Assembly: GCA_947378245.1 (NCBI GenBank)
Contig: CANCJF010000008.1
Coordinates: forward strand, 1-34,483
Source: Bacteroidota bacterium
Lineage (GTDB): Bacteria > Bacteroidota > Bacteroidia > Flavobacteriales_D > Crocinitomicaceae
Direction of reading: 5' to 3'
DNA: 34,483 nt
The translations under genes were made by a program, and so were the position numbers. This document shows positions 25,079-33,485 of this stretch, piece by piece. Position 1 is the first letter of the stretch. Each line of letters starts with the position of its first letter. Under the pieces are notes generated by a model that saw nothing but the letters and a program-made list of their open reading frames with translations, ran no database searches and was not told where the DNA came from.

Positions 25079-26416
25079 ATGTTCTCTGATTTTCCCAGTG
25101 ATTTTGTAAATCGTGTGTCTCAAGATGATTTTTTAGGTGGGGAGAAATTACTCTTCGCGTTAAATACGATGTCTCCAGTTTCTATTCGACGAAATCCTAT
25201 AAAATCCCATGCTAATTTAGAGGAGAAATCTCCTGTTTCTTGGTGTGAAAATGCTTCATATTTAACGGAGCGTCCTTCATTTATTAAAGATCCTATGTTT
25301 CATGCAGGGACCTATTACCCGCAAGAGGCTGGTTCGATGTTTTTGGATGTGGTGTTACGACAATTGGATTTACCTGCAGAACCTAGAGTGCTTGATTTGT
25401 GTGCTTCTCCAGGTGGGAAAAGCACTCTGATTTCAAGTTGGATGCAAAACAAAGGTTTGTTAGTAAGTAACGAGGTGATACATGCGAGATCTAAGGTTTT
25501 AAAAGAGAATATGACGAAGTGGGGAGTAAGTAATTCTGTAGTTACTTCTAATGATCCTGCAGATTTTGATCGTTTGCCAAATTATTTTGATTTGATAGTT
25601 GTGGATGCTCCTTGTTCGGGAGAAGGGATGTTTCGTAAGGATAAAGAAGCGCGAAAAGAATGGTCGATCGATAATGTTCATTTGTGTGCTGCTCGACAAA
25701 AGCGAATTGTGATGGATGTTTGGGGTGCGTTACAACCTGGAGGGTATTTAGTGTATTCTACATGTACGTTCAATTCGGATGAAAACGAAAAGAATGTCGA
25801 ATGGTTTATGCAAGAAACGAATGCAAGTTTGGTTGCTATTGAAACCTTAGCTTTTAAAAAAGGTAGAAATGATGTTGGGTTTTATGCCTTGCCTTCGGAA
25901 GTAGATACCGAAGGATTTTTCATAGCAGTTCTTCAAAAACCAGGGGAGGCTAAACAACGGAAATTTGCTTTTAAAAAGAAGGCCGACTTAGTAAATTTTA
26001 GCGCTGAAAAATTAAAAGATTATTATGTTTCTGATGAAAATTCGGTTGTGCAATGGAAAGAATTTTTATTTTCTGTACCTAAAGTTTTTCTTGAAGACAT
26101 TCATTTTATCTATTCTAGTTTACATACGATTAAATTAGGCACTGAAATAGGAGAGGTAACACATAAAGGTTGGAATCCTAAAGAAGGTTTGGCGCTTAAT
26201 CCATCCATTCAAAATTCTTCGATTTCAAAAATAGAGTTGACTTTAGATCAAGCGCTTTCTTATTTGCATGGCGACACTTTTTCTTTGGAAGGAAAACAAG
26301 GGTATTATTTGATAACCTATCACAATGAACCTTTAGGTTGGATTAAACATTTAGGAAACCGTTTTAATAATTTGTATCCTAAAGAGTGGCGTATAAAAAT
26401 GCGTTTGGATCGTTAA
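25079..26416 (+). CDS. RsmF-like rRNA (cytosine-C5) methyltransferase
   Basis: A 445-residue SAM-dependent m5C methyltransferase of the NOL1/NOP2/Sun type. The SAM-binding DLCASPGGKS is at 106-115. The two catalytic cysteines are C179 in DAPCSGEGMFRKD and C229 in YSTCTFNSDENE. The N-terminal start SDFVNRVSQDD and the C-terminal region with YLHGDTF..EGKQGYYLITYHNEPLGWIKHLGNRFNNLYPKEWRIK resemble RsmF (16S C1407) more than RsmB. The exact rRNA position is not certain. The ATG at 25079 is 3 bases after tsaD. The stop (26414-26416) directly touches the stop of the convergent phosphatase gene. Confidence 0.9.
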   Translation: MFSDFPSDFVNRVSQDDFLGGEKLLFALNTMSPVSIRRNPIKSHANLEEKSPVSWCENASYLTERPSFIKDPMFHAGTYYPQEAGSMFLDVVLRQLDLPAEPRVLDLCASPGGKSTLISSWMQNKGLLVSNEVIHARSKVLKENMTKWGVSNSVVTSNDPADFDRLPNYFDLIVVDAPCSGEGMFRKDKEARKEWSIDNVHLCAARQKRIVMDVWGALQPGGYLVYSTCTFNSDENEKNVEWFMQETNASLVAIETLAFKKGRNDVGFYALPSEVDTEGFFIAVLQKPGEAKQRKFAFKKKADLVNFSAEKLKDYYVSDENSVVQWKEFLFSVPKVFLEDIHFIYSSLHTIKLGTEIGEVTHKGWNPKEGLALNPSIQNSSISKIELTLDQALSYLHGDTFSLEGKQGYYLITYHNEPLGWIKHLGNRFNNLYPKEWRIKMRLDR

Positions 26417-28066
26417 TTAATGTTTGTAATTCGTAATTTCTACGATCGGTTCGCCAGTTGTCATGCTTGGCTTAGATAAATTCAATAAATGAACTAGAGT
26501 AGCACTTATACTTGTTATTTCCACTTTTCTAAATATTTCTTTTCTTGGAATGTGTTTGCCGTACCAAAGTAATGGTACGTGTGTATCGTAACTATATCCA
26601 CTTCCGTGTGAAGTTCCTTTGTGTGATTTTTCAGTGTCTTTAAAGTAAGGTAAATACCCTGGATTTAAGGAGTAAATTACATCGCCACTCTCGTCTGTTA
26701 CATAACCTGATTTTACTAAGTTTTTCCAATAATCTGCTTGTTCTGAATTTTCTAATTCATCTGCTGTATATACATTTTTTATATTCGACCAACACTTGAT
26801 TTGATCTTTAATATAGTTTTGAACAACAGTAGTGTTAATATCTTTTAATTTAAGTTTTTCTTTATCTATGTAAATGTTGTTGTTTGATTCGTCAAGTATA
26901 CAATCGAATCCAAATTTTTTAATGCAATTTTCGCGTAATTCTTTCATTGGTTTTTCGGAATAAAAATATCCACCTGGAAGTTTATTGTCCGTCAATAATT
27001 GTGGGACGGGCACTACAGCGTGATCAGCAGTGATAAACAATGTGTATTCATTTTTGCCAATATTTTTATCGAGGTAGGATAGTAGACGTGCAATTTCTTG
27101 GTCTAGTCGTAGGTACATATCTTCCACTTCTATGGATTGTGGACCATAGGCATGTCCTAAAATATCGGTCGATGAAAAGCTAATACATAGGAAATCTGAA
27201 GTTGAATGTTCTCCTAAATGTTCTCCTGAGATTGCGGCAAAACTTGCGTTAAGTAAGTGTGTGTTTGCAAAAGGGGTAGCTGTAAAAGTCTTTATTTTTT
27301 TTGTGTCGTCTAAATTGTTAAAACTGTATGGGAAAATAGGAGATGTGTTTCCGAAAATTAATTCTTCATAAGGAGAATCATCTTTACTACTTTCAATGTA
27401 GCTTTCTATTGGGTATAAGGTGTTCCAAGTTTGACTCATATAGTTTAAAACAGATTTCTTTGAGTTAAAATTTTGAAGCCAAATAGGTAGTTCTTTTTCG
27501 TAGTAGCTACTAGTTACAAAATCTCCAGTAGTATAATCGTACCAATAACTTCCGTTGCTTTTGTGTCCGCCAGGCAAAACTGCTCCTCTGTTTTTGATAG
27601 ATATCGAAATAACTTTAGAACTTGGATAGGTAAGTTTTAGTTGGTCGGTTATCGTTAACGCAAACATGTTTTTTGGAGAGCATTGACCTTGTGTAGAGTT
27701 TGATCCTATCGTTTTGACAGAAGTATCTTCTACACAGTTTTTTTCTTTTAATGTAGTTCGATCATACCAATCGTTAGCGATGATCCCGTGATTGGAAGGA
27801 GTGGTGCCTGTGTAGATACTTGCATGACCAGGTCCAGTATATGTTGGTATGTAATTGTATTGTGTGTTTCTACAATTGGTTCCTTTTTCCATGATTTTTT
27901 TAAAACCATTATTTGAGAACTTGTTGTAATATCTATATAGATAGTCATAACACATTTGATCTATTACAATTCCGACCACTAACTTAGGAGTTTCATTACG
28001 TTGACTCAAGGTGTATTGGTTGAATAATAAGAAGGTGAATAAGGCTATAACATTTCCTTTTTTCAT
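26417..28066 (-). CDS. PafA-like alkaline phosphatase
   Basis: A 549-residue secreted alkaline phosphatase superfamily enzyme, close in design to PafA. Signal peptide about 1-21 (ending TLSQ). Visible site elements: metal-binding D36 in VIDQM, nucleophile T77 in PTYTGPGHAS, N98 in IANDW, and K158/R160 in SIKNRGAVLPGG, the pair that distinguishes PafA-type monoesterases. Late residues GHAYGPQS, ITADHAVVP and DTHVPLLWYGK complete the two-metal site. It would release phosphate from phosphomonoesters in the periplasm. No Pho-box type site was identified. It is convergent with rsmF with no spacer and divergent from the GT2 fusion gene by a 317-base gap. Confidence 0.85.
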   Translation of the reverse strand: MKKGNVIALFTFLLFNQYTLSQRNETPKLVVGIVIDQMCYDYLYRYYNKFSNNGFKKIMEKGTNCRNTQYNYIPTYTGPGHASIYTGTTPSNHGIIANDWYDRTTLKEKNCVEDTSVKTIGSNSTQGQCSPKNMFALTITDQLKLTYPSSKVISISIKNRGAVLPGGHKSNGSYWYDYTTGDFVTSSYYEKELPIWLQNFNSKKSVLNYMSQTWNTLYPIESYIESSKDDSPYEELIFGNTSPIFPYSFNNLDDTKKIKTFTATPFANTHLLNASFAAISGEHLGEHSTSDFLCISFSSTDILGHAYGPQSIEVEDMYLRLDQEIARLLSYLDKNIGKNEYTLFITADHAVVPVPQLLTDNKLPGGYFYSEKPMKELRENCIKKFGFDCILDESNNNIYIDKEKLKLKDINTTVVQNYIKDQIKCWSNIKNVYTADELENSEQADYWKNLVKSGYVTDESGDVIYSLNPGYLPYFKDTEKSHKGTSHGSGYSYDTHVPLLWYGKHIPRKEIFRKVEITSISATLVHLLNLSKPSMTTGEPIVEITNYKH

Positions 28067-28383
28067 GTGAATTCGTTTAATTTATAAAATTAAAGAAAAG
28101 ACATATCAACAATTTTGAATTCTTAAAAGTTTATGAAGTCTATGAAGTGGATAACTCTAATGTCTTGTTAATTTAAAGTTAACTTACTGTTAATTATGTT
28201 TTTAAGTTTTTTGTTTGGTTGAGGATTTGTAATGAAATTGTGTTGAATTTTGTTTTTATTTTTCAACAAGCATAAAAACAATAAACTATGTAATTTATAT
28301 AGTTTATCTTTATCCTCTTATTGTAAATCCTAGGGTTTACAGAACGTATTTAGTATTTAAACAGTAACAAAAAACGTGCCAAA
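28067..28383. other. Divergent intergenic region with operator-like inverted repeats
   Basis: This 317-base AT-rich gap separates the divergent phosphatase and GT2 fusion genes and has no convincing gene. Two inverted repeats stand out upstream of the GT2 gene. TAAACTAT (28282-28289) with ATAGTTTA (28299-28306) has 9 bases between the arms. TGTAAATCCTAGGGTTTACA (28322-28341) has 8 of 9 base pairs and one wobble. A TATCTTTA at 28305-28312 resembles a -7 box but no well-spaced TTG is present. Confidence 0.4.
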
Positions 28384-30252
28384 ATGATGAGTAAATTTCT
28401 TTTAGTTTTTGTAATGCTTTTATCGATTGGGTTTACCCAAGCACAAGTAAGTAAGTTGGTGGAGGGTTATATTATCGATGAACGTACTGAAAATGAAGTA
28501 GAAAAAGTAGAGTTGTACATTCAGAATTATACAACTAAGAAAAAACATTTGGCTGAGACGGATGACAATGGTCATTTTGCGATGAAAAATATTCCTTACG
28601 GTAAGTATGTGCTAGTTGTTAAAGACAAAGATTACGAAACTAAGAAATTCAATTTTGAAATCAACGAAGATCATAAAGAGCACTTTACATTTTCCCCATT
28701 CAAAATAAAATTGAAAGTAAGTTGGATGTTTAATTGGGGAGATGCTTTTGGCGTTGAGCATTTTTGGTCTCATTTAGCTGCTAAAATTATTCTAGGAATT
28801 TACGGAGTTTGTTTAATCTTGATTTTCTTCTACTCTGTATTGCAATTAACTCTTTCAATTGCCTACGCGAAGACACGTAAAAAACGTGCGGAAGAAGTTG
28901 CTCCACACATGGATTTAGCAAATGCTCCAAAAGTGACTATGCAATTACCGATGTTTAATGAATTGTATGTTGCAGAACGTATCATTGATACAGTTGCAGC
29001 ATTTGAATATCCAGCTGATAAATTTGAAATTCAGGTTTTAGATGATTCAACGGATGAAACAAAAGATGTGATTGCGAAGAAAGTTGCGGAGGTAGCGGCA
29101 AGAGGTGTGAACATTAAACATATTCACCGTGTAGATCGTACTGGATACAAAGCGGGTGCATTAGATGCTGCAATGGATCGTGTAGAAGGTGAGTTTATCG
29201 GTATTTTTGATGCGGATTTTGTTCCTGAAAAAGATTTCTTATTAAAAACGATGCCTTATTTCCAAGATGCAAATATTGGAGTTGTACAAACACGTTGGGG
29301 ACATTTAAATAAAGATTATTCCATTTTAACAGAATTACAAGCGTTTGGATTGAATGGTCACTTTGCGATTGAGCAAGGAGGACGTAATAGTTCAGGACAC
29401 TATATTAATTTTAATGGAACTGCAGGTATCTGGAGAAAAACGTGTATTGAAGATGCTGGTGGTTGGGAACACGATACCTTGACGGAAGATTTAGATTTAA
29501 GTTACCGTGCTCAAATTAAAGGTTGGAGATTTAAATACTTAGAAAATGTAATTTCTCCGGCTGAGTTACCAATTACGATGTCTGCTTTAAAAAGTCAACA
29601 ACACCGTTGGATGAAAGGTGGAGCAGAATGTTTCCGTAAAATGTTCTGGCAAGTGGTTAAAGCGAAAAACGTGAAATTCTCAGACAGAGTACACGCGTTG
29701 TCGCATTTATTTAACTCTTCAGTCTTCCTATTTATTCTGACTTTGTCTTTACTGACAATGCCTGTGTTACATATTAAAGATAGTTTCTCCGATTTGAATG
29801 ATGTCATTCGTTATGGTTCCTTCTTTATTATTAGTACGATTTTCTTGATGTATTATTACTGGTTATCATACCGTGACAAAACAGAAAATACGGTAAGTTC
29901 ATTCTTCCGTTTCTTTGGGCGTTTTGTGCAGTTTTTAGTGGTTTCTATGGGCTTATCTTTGAGTAATACAATCGCAGTAATTGAAGGATATTTAGGGATT
30001 AAAAGCTCTTTCGTTCGAACTCCAAAGTTTAATGTAGCGGTGAAAAGCGAATTCAAAGGAAATAAGTACGATAAAAAGAGTATTTCCATCCTTACGATTG
30101 GTGAAGGAGTATTATTTGCTTTGTTTGCATTTACTGCAATTAACCGTTTAATTTACCAAGATTTAGGAATGGTTCCTTTTCACTTGATGTTAGCGATTGG
30201 TTACGGATTGGTGTTCTTTTATACCTTAGCAGAAACGAGAGGTAATAAATAG
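28384..30252 (+). CDS. GT2 glycosyltransferase fused to a secreted beta-sandwich domain
   Basis: A 622-residue fusion. Residues 1-21 form a signal peptide (ending TQAQ). About 25-110 is a carboxypeptidase-regulatory-like beta-sandwich (EGYIIDERTENEVEKVELYIQ, DDNGHFAMKNIPYGKYVLVVKDKDYE). A membrane segment lies at 133-158. The cytoplasmic GT2 domain has D220/D221 (VLDDSTDET), DAD 276-278 (IFDADFVP), TED 367-369 and QQHRW 405-409, the processive cellulose-synthase-like set. Membrane segments follow at about 441-460, 476-495, 505-530, 565-590 and 600-617. It probably polymerises or transfers hexose onto a membrane-bound acceptor. The N-terminal domain would face the periplasm and may bind the growing chain. 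No BcsB, BcsC or PilZ partner is adjacent. The ATG at 28384 is followed by a second ATG at the next codon, and either could be the start. Confidence 0.85.
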   Translation: MMSKFLLVFVMLLSIGFTQAQVSKLVEGYIIDERTENEVEKVELYIQNYTTKKKHLAETDDNGHFAMKNIPYGKYVLVVKDKDYETKKFNFEINEDHKEHFTFSPFKIKLKVSWMFNWGDAFGVEHFWSHLAAKIILGIYGVCLILIFFYSVLQLTLSIAYAKTRKKRAEEVAPHMDLANAPKVTMQLPMFNELYVAERIIDTVAAFEYPADKFEIQVLDDSTDETKDVIAKKVAEVAARGVNIKHIHRVDRTGYKAGALDAAMDRVEGEFIGIFDADFVPEKDFLLKTMPYFQDANIGVVQTRWGHLNKDYSILTELQAFGLNGHFAIEQGGRNSSGHYINFNGTAGIWRKTCIEDAGGWEHDTLTEDLDLSYRAQIKGWRFKYLENVISPAELPITMSALKSQQHRWMKGGAECFRKMFWQVVKAKNVKFSDRVHALSHLFNSSVFLFILTLSLLTMPVLHIKDSFSDLNDVIRYGSFFIISTIFLMYYYWLSYRDKTENTVSSFFRFFGRFVQFLVVSMGLSLSNTIAVIEGYLGIKSSFVRTPKFNVAVKSEFKGNKYDKKSISILTIGEGVLFALFAFTAINRLIYQDLGMVPFHLMLAIGYGLVFFYTLAETRGNK

Positions 30253-30265
30253 GGATATATTATCC

Positions 30266-30317
30266 GTTTATCCAATTGTAGAGAAGCAAAGCATTGCGTC
30301 TCTACAATTGGATAAAC
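30266..30317. repeat. 52-base perfect-stem hairpin between convergent genes
   Basis: A 19-bp perfect inverted repeat, 30266-30284 and 30299-30317, encloses a 14-base loop that includes GCAA/TTGC. It lies between the convergent GT2 gene and the ABC exporter stop at 30319. No T-run follows in either direction, so it looks more like a palindromic repeat element with possible terminator use. Confidence 0.75.
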
Positions 30318-30318
30318 A

Positions 30319-31989
30319 TCAAAATTCCACAACTACATCCGCCCAATCTTTTAATTTTTCGCGGTGACCAACAATTAAAATGATTTTGTCTTTTTTGATG
30401 GAGGTGATAGTCTCCATAATGTGAGCTTCATTTCGTGCATCTAAGGAGCTTGTTATTTCATCCAATAAGAGAATAGAGGAATTTCGAATCAATGCACGAG
30501 CAATCGAAATGCGTTGTTTTTCTCCACCTGAAAGTATGGTTGCGTTTTCATCAATAACGGTATTTATTCCTTCTGGATGTTGATTAAGGATATTCGTTAA
30601 GCCTGCAAGATGGATAGCTGTATTTATTTCTTCTGAACTATAAGGATTTCCAAAACAAATATTTTCAAGAATTGTTCCCTGAAATAATATCGTTTCTTGA
30701 AGAACGTAACTAATGTTTTGTTGAATATTTTTTATTTCACAAGGATCTACTAGATTCTCATTGATGTAAATTTCTCCTTTTTGCGCTTTTATTAAGCCTG
30801 AAATTAGGTCGAGTGAAGTTGTTTTTCCCTTGCCACTAGGACCAAAAAATAAGTAAATATTTCCTTTATTGAAGGTGAAATCTCTACCTTCTAAAATGTT
30901 GCGATTTTCGTAGGCGAAAGTAATGTTTTTAAGTGTTAATGTGTGGATATTGAAAGGAGAGTTACTTTTAGTTTTTTCATTGCTTATATAGTCATTGGTT
31001 GACAGGATGATTTGATTCATTTGTTGGTAAGAAGGAAGTAAATTCATGTATTGCCCTGCTGTTTTCATTAAACTTTGTACGTGTGCTATTACTTTGAATA
31101 ATAGGACTAATAGTATTAATAATCCACCTATTTTTAGCAAATTAAAATTGATACTAGTGTAAATTACCCCAACAATTACAAACGCACCTGTAGTAATGAA
31201 AAAGAAATCACTTAAACCATCTAATTTTGCAGTATTCAAGTCGTTCTTATAAATGTTTTCTTGTAAATCTTTGAATGTTTTACTTCTTGGCACTTCAAGT
31301 TGATGAAGTTTGATGAGTTTTGATGCGAAGAAGGTTTCAGAAATAAATTTTTGTAATAAAGCTGAAATTTGAATACGTGTATTACCTACGTTAAAATTTT
31401 TTGAAATAATTTTCTTTTGGACAAAATAGATAAGTACTAATGCAATAAAAGTAAAAAATGTAATTTGCCATGACAACCAAATGGACATAATCAGTTGAAT
31501 TACAATTATTAGAATTGTTTGAATAATTCTAAATGTTAAAATCGTTAAATTTTTCATGCGATCCATCTCAGAATGGAAAAGCACGTTTAAATTGGATGGT
31601 GCATTTTTTGTGTAGAATTTCCAAGGTGAGAAAATAATTTTCTCAAAAGATTGTATACTGAAATTGTGAATAAATAATGAGACTAAACGAGAAGATTGAT
31701 ACACATAAAGTGAACGAAATAATCCATACATAAACAATATGATGAAGTAAAATACTAGAATCCATTCAATTGTACCGTTCCACCCTAAAGAAAGTAGAGA
31801 TTTGGCAATTAAAGTATCTGTTTTTCCAGATTGATAGGTTTCTAATAGAGGGATTATGATTACCACTCCAACAACTTGTAAGAAAGAATTTAAAACTCCA
31901 AAAACAACTAATAGGAAAAATTTATACTGAATAACAGTATAGATTTCGCGAATGAATTTTTGAATGATTTCGAGTTTTGATTCTCTCAT
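30319..31989 (-). CDS. ABC exporter half-transporter, likely glycan or lipid flippase
   Basis: A 556-residue fusion of six membrane segments (about residues 20-48, 76-96, 150-170, 172-192, 265-283, 288-305) with a C-terminal ATPase. ATPase motifs: Walker A GPSGKGKT (383-390), Q-loop Q431, signature LSGGEKQR (486-493), Walker B ILLLDE (506-511) and H-loop H542. Exporter type IV layout (MsbA/PglK-like), working as a homodimer. Its place downstream of two GT2 genes (gap of 1 base to the nearest) suggests it moves a lipid-linked glycan or polysaccharide precursor. Substrate is inferred only from context. Confidence 0.85.
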   Translation of the reverse strand: MRESKLEIIQKFIREIYTVIQYKFFLLVVFGVLNSFLQVVGVVIIIPLLETYQSGKTDTLIAKSLLSLGWNGTIEWILVFYFIILFMYGLFRSLYVYQSSRLVSLFIHNFSIQSFEKIIFSPWKFYTKNAPSNLNVLFHSEMDRMKNLTILTFRIIQTILIIVIQLIMSIWLSWQITFFTFIALVLIYFVQKKIISKNFNVGNTRIQISALLQKFISETFFASKLIKLHQLEVPRSKTFKDLQENIYKNDLNTAKLDGLSDFFFITTGAFVIVGVIYTSINFNLLKIGGLLILLVLLFKVIAHVQSLMKTAGQYMNLLPSYQQMNQIILSTNDYISNEKTKSNSPFNIHTLTLKNITFAYENRNILEGRDFTFNKGNIYLFFGPSGKGKTTSLDLISGLIKAQKGEIYINENLVDPCEIKNIQQNISYVLQETILFQGTILENICFGNPYSSEEINTAIHLAGLTNILNQHPEGINTVIDENATILSGGEKQRISIARALIRNSSILLLDEITSSLDARNEAHIMETITSIKKDKIILIVGHREKLKDWADVVVEF

Positions 31990-31990
31990 A

Positions 31991-32677
31991 CTATTTATTT
32001 TCTTCAGCTCTTCGACGATCCAAGGAAGCTTTTAAAGTCGCTAGGTATTCTTCTCGTTGTTTATCTTTATCTTTTATTCCCATGTTATCTCCATGTATTC
32101 TGCGTTCACAAATTACATCTTCAATTTCGAGTATAGCTATTTTAGATTCCTTTACACGTCCAAACCATTCGATAAAATTGTGCATTTTTTCAAGAGTAGT
32201 AAAATTACCAACAACTTCAAAAACTGATTTTCTATATAGTCCCCCAGAAAGATAAACACCTTTAATGTAATCTAAAAGTTCTTCTTGTTCTTCTCCTTTT
32301 TCATTAACTATCATTTTAAATCTTGTTGAGCGACCAAATACTATATCGACTAAAAGATTTTTCTGCAAATGATTAAGTTGAATTTCTAGCTTATCTAATT
32401 TCCATCGGTCATCCGCGTCTAAAAATCCAATAAAATCACCGGAAGCTTTGGAGAGACCGGTATTCAACGTTTTTTTTAAACCTTGATTTTCTTGTTGATA
32501 AAGTTCAATTTGAGGATATTTCTTAACGATTTGTGCGCTATTATCTGTAGAACCATCATCAATGACAATGATTTGATCTATGTTGTAGGTTTGATTTAAT
32601 AAACTTTGAATTGCTTCTTCAATGTATTTTTCAGTATTGTATAATGGAATGATGACTGAAATAGTAGGTGTTTTCAT
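31991..32677 (-). CDS. GT2 family glycosyltransferase
   Basis: A 228-residue GT-A fold transferase. It starts SVIIPLYNTEKYIEEAIQSLLNQT and has DDGS (40-43) for nucleotide-sugar binding and the metal motif DADD (87-90). The C-terminal half has an acceptor-binding region without membrane segments, and ends with a basic tail. Sugar and acceptor cannot be predicted. It lies 1 base from the ABC gene and 14 bases after the second GT2, so the three form one reverse-strand operon. Confidence 0.85.
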   Translation of the reverse strand: MKTPTISVIIPLYNTEKYIEEAIQSLLNQTYNIDQIIVIDDGSTDNSAQIVKKYPQIELYQQENQGLKKTLNTGLSKASGDFIGFLDADDRWKLDKLEIQLNHLQKNLLVDIVFGRSTRFKMIVNEKGEEQEELLDYIKGVYLSGGLYRKSVFEVVGNFTTLEKMHNFIEWFGRVKESKIAILEIEDVICERRIHGDNMGIKDKDKQREEYLATLKASLDRRRAEENK

Positions 32678-32691
32678 AATTTTGAAGGTAT

Positions 32692-33411
32692 TTATCGTTT
32701 ACCAATATAATCAATTAGATTTCCGTGAGGGATATAATTTCTACTTTTTTCTCTTTCAATTTTCAATTTATATAGTAATAAACGATAAAAATTTCTTTTC
32801 TCTTTATTTTTAGAAGTAATACTTTCTGAATGTTTTCGGTAGTTTAATATTATTTTTTCAATTCGTTCTTTTATAATATTGTTTTCCCATGCTCTTGTGT
32901 ACCAGTCAATATCTTCACTAAGTAATAATTTTTCTTCGAATCCTCCTACAATATCAAAAACCTCTCGACGAATCATGCAACTACCAAAGTTACTCATGAA
33001 ATATGATTCAGGAGAGAAATCTAATTCATCTAAATTTTTAATAACTCTAAATTCTCTGATTTTCCCTTCAACTATCTGTGTTAATTGGTTTTTATCTAAG
33101 TATTCTGAAAGGATCGATAAACTTTCTTCTTCCCAAAAATCATCACTATCAATAAAAATGATGTAGGATCCTTTTGCATATCCAAGACCTAAATTTCTAG
33201 CACTTGCTGGACCTCCATTTTCTTTATAAATATAAGTAATATCATCATGTTGTTGCGCAAGCTGTGCACTTGAATCTGTTGAACCGTCGTCAACTACAAT
33301 TATCTCATACGCTGAAATATTTTGTTTCTTAATTTTATTAATAGTCTCATTAATAAAATTTTCTCTATTATATACTGGGATAATAATACTAATCTTAACC
33401 TGTGAATTCAA
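32692..33411 (-). CDS. GT2 family glycosyltransferase (first gene of the glycan operon)
   Basis: A 239-residue GT-A fold transferase with ISIIIPVYNRENFINETINKIKKQ, DDGS (41-44), KENGGPASARNLGLGYAKG and IDSDD (87-91). The pattern GGPASARNLGL is typical of surface-polysaccharide GT2 enzymes. The second half, with VGGFEEKLLLSEDIDWYTRAW, holds the usual ED motif thought to supply the catalytic base. The tail is strongly basic (RKHSESITSKNKEKRNFYR). It opens the operon and is divergent from the PhyH-like gene with 74 bases between the starts. Confidence 0.87.
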   Translation of the reverse strand: MNSQVKISIIIPVYNRENFINETINKIKKQNISAYEIIVVDDGSTDSSAQLAQQHDDITYIYKENGGPASARNLGLGYAKGSYIIFIDSDDFWEEESLSILSEYLDKNQLTQIVEGKIREFRVIKNLDELDFSPESYFMSNFGSCMIRREVFDIVGGFEEKLLLSEDIDWYTRAWENNIIKERIEKIILNYRKHSESITSKNKEKRNFYRLLLYKLKIEREKSRNYIPHGNLIDYIGKR

Positions 33412-33485
33412 TGTTGTTAGATTTGATACTAGTTTTTAAAAATTAGTTGATTTCTTTGTAAAGTTACTAAAAACCCTTGAAATCT

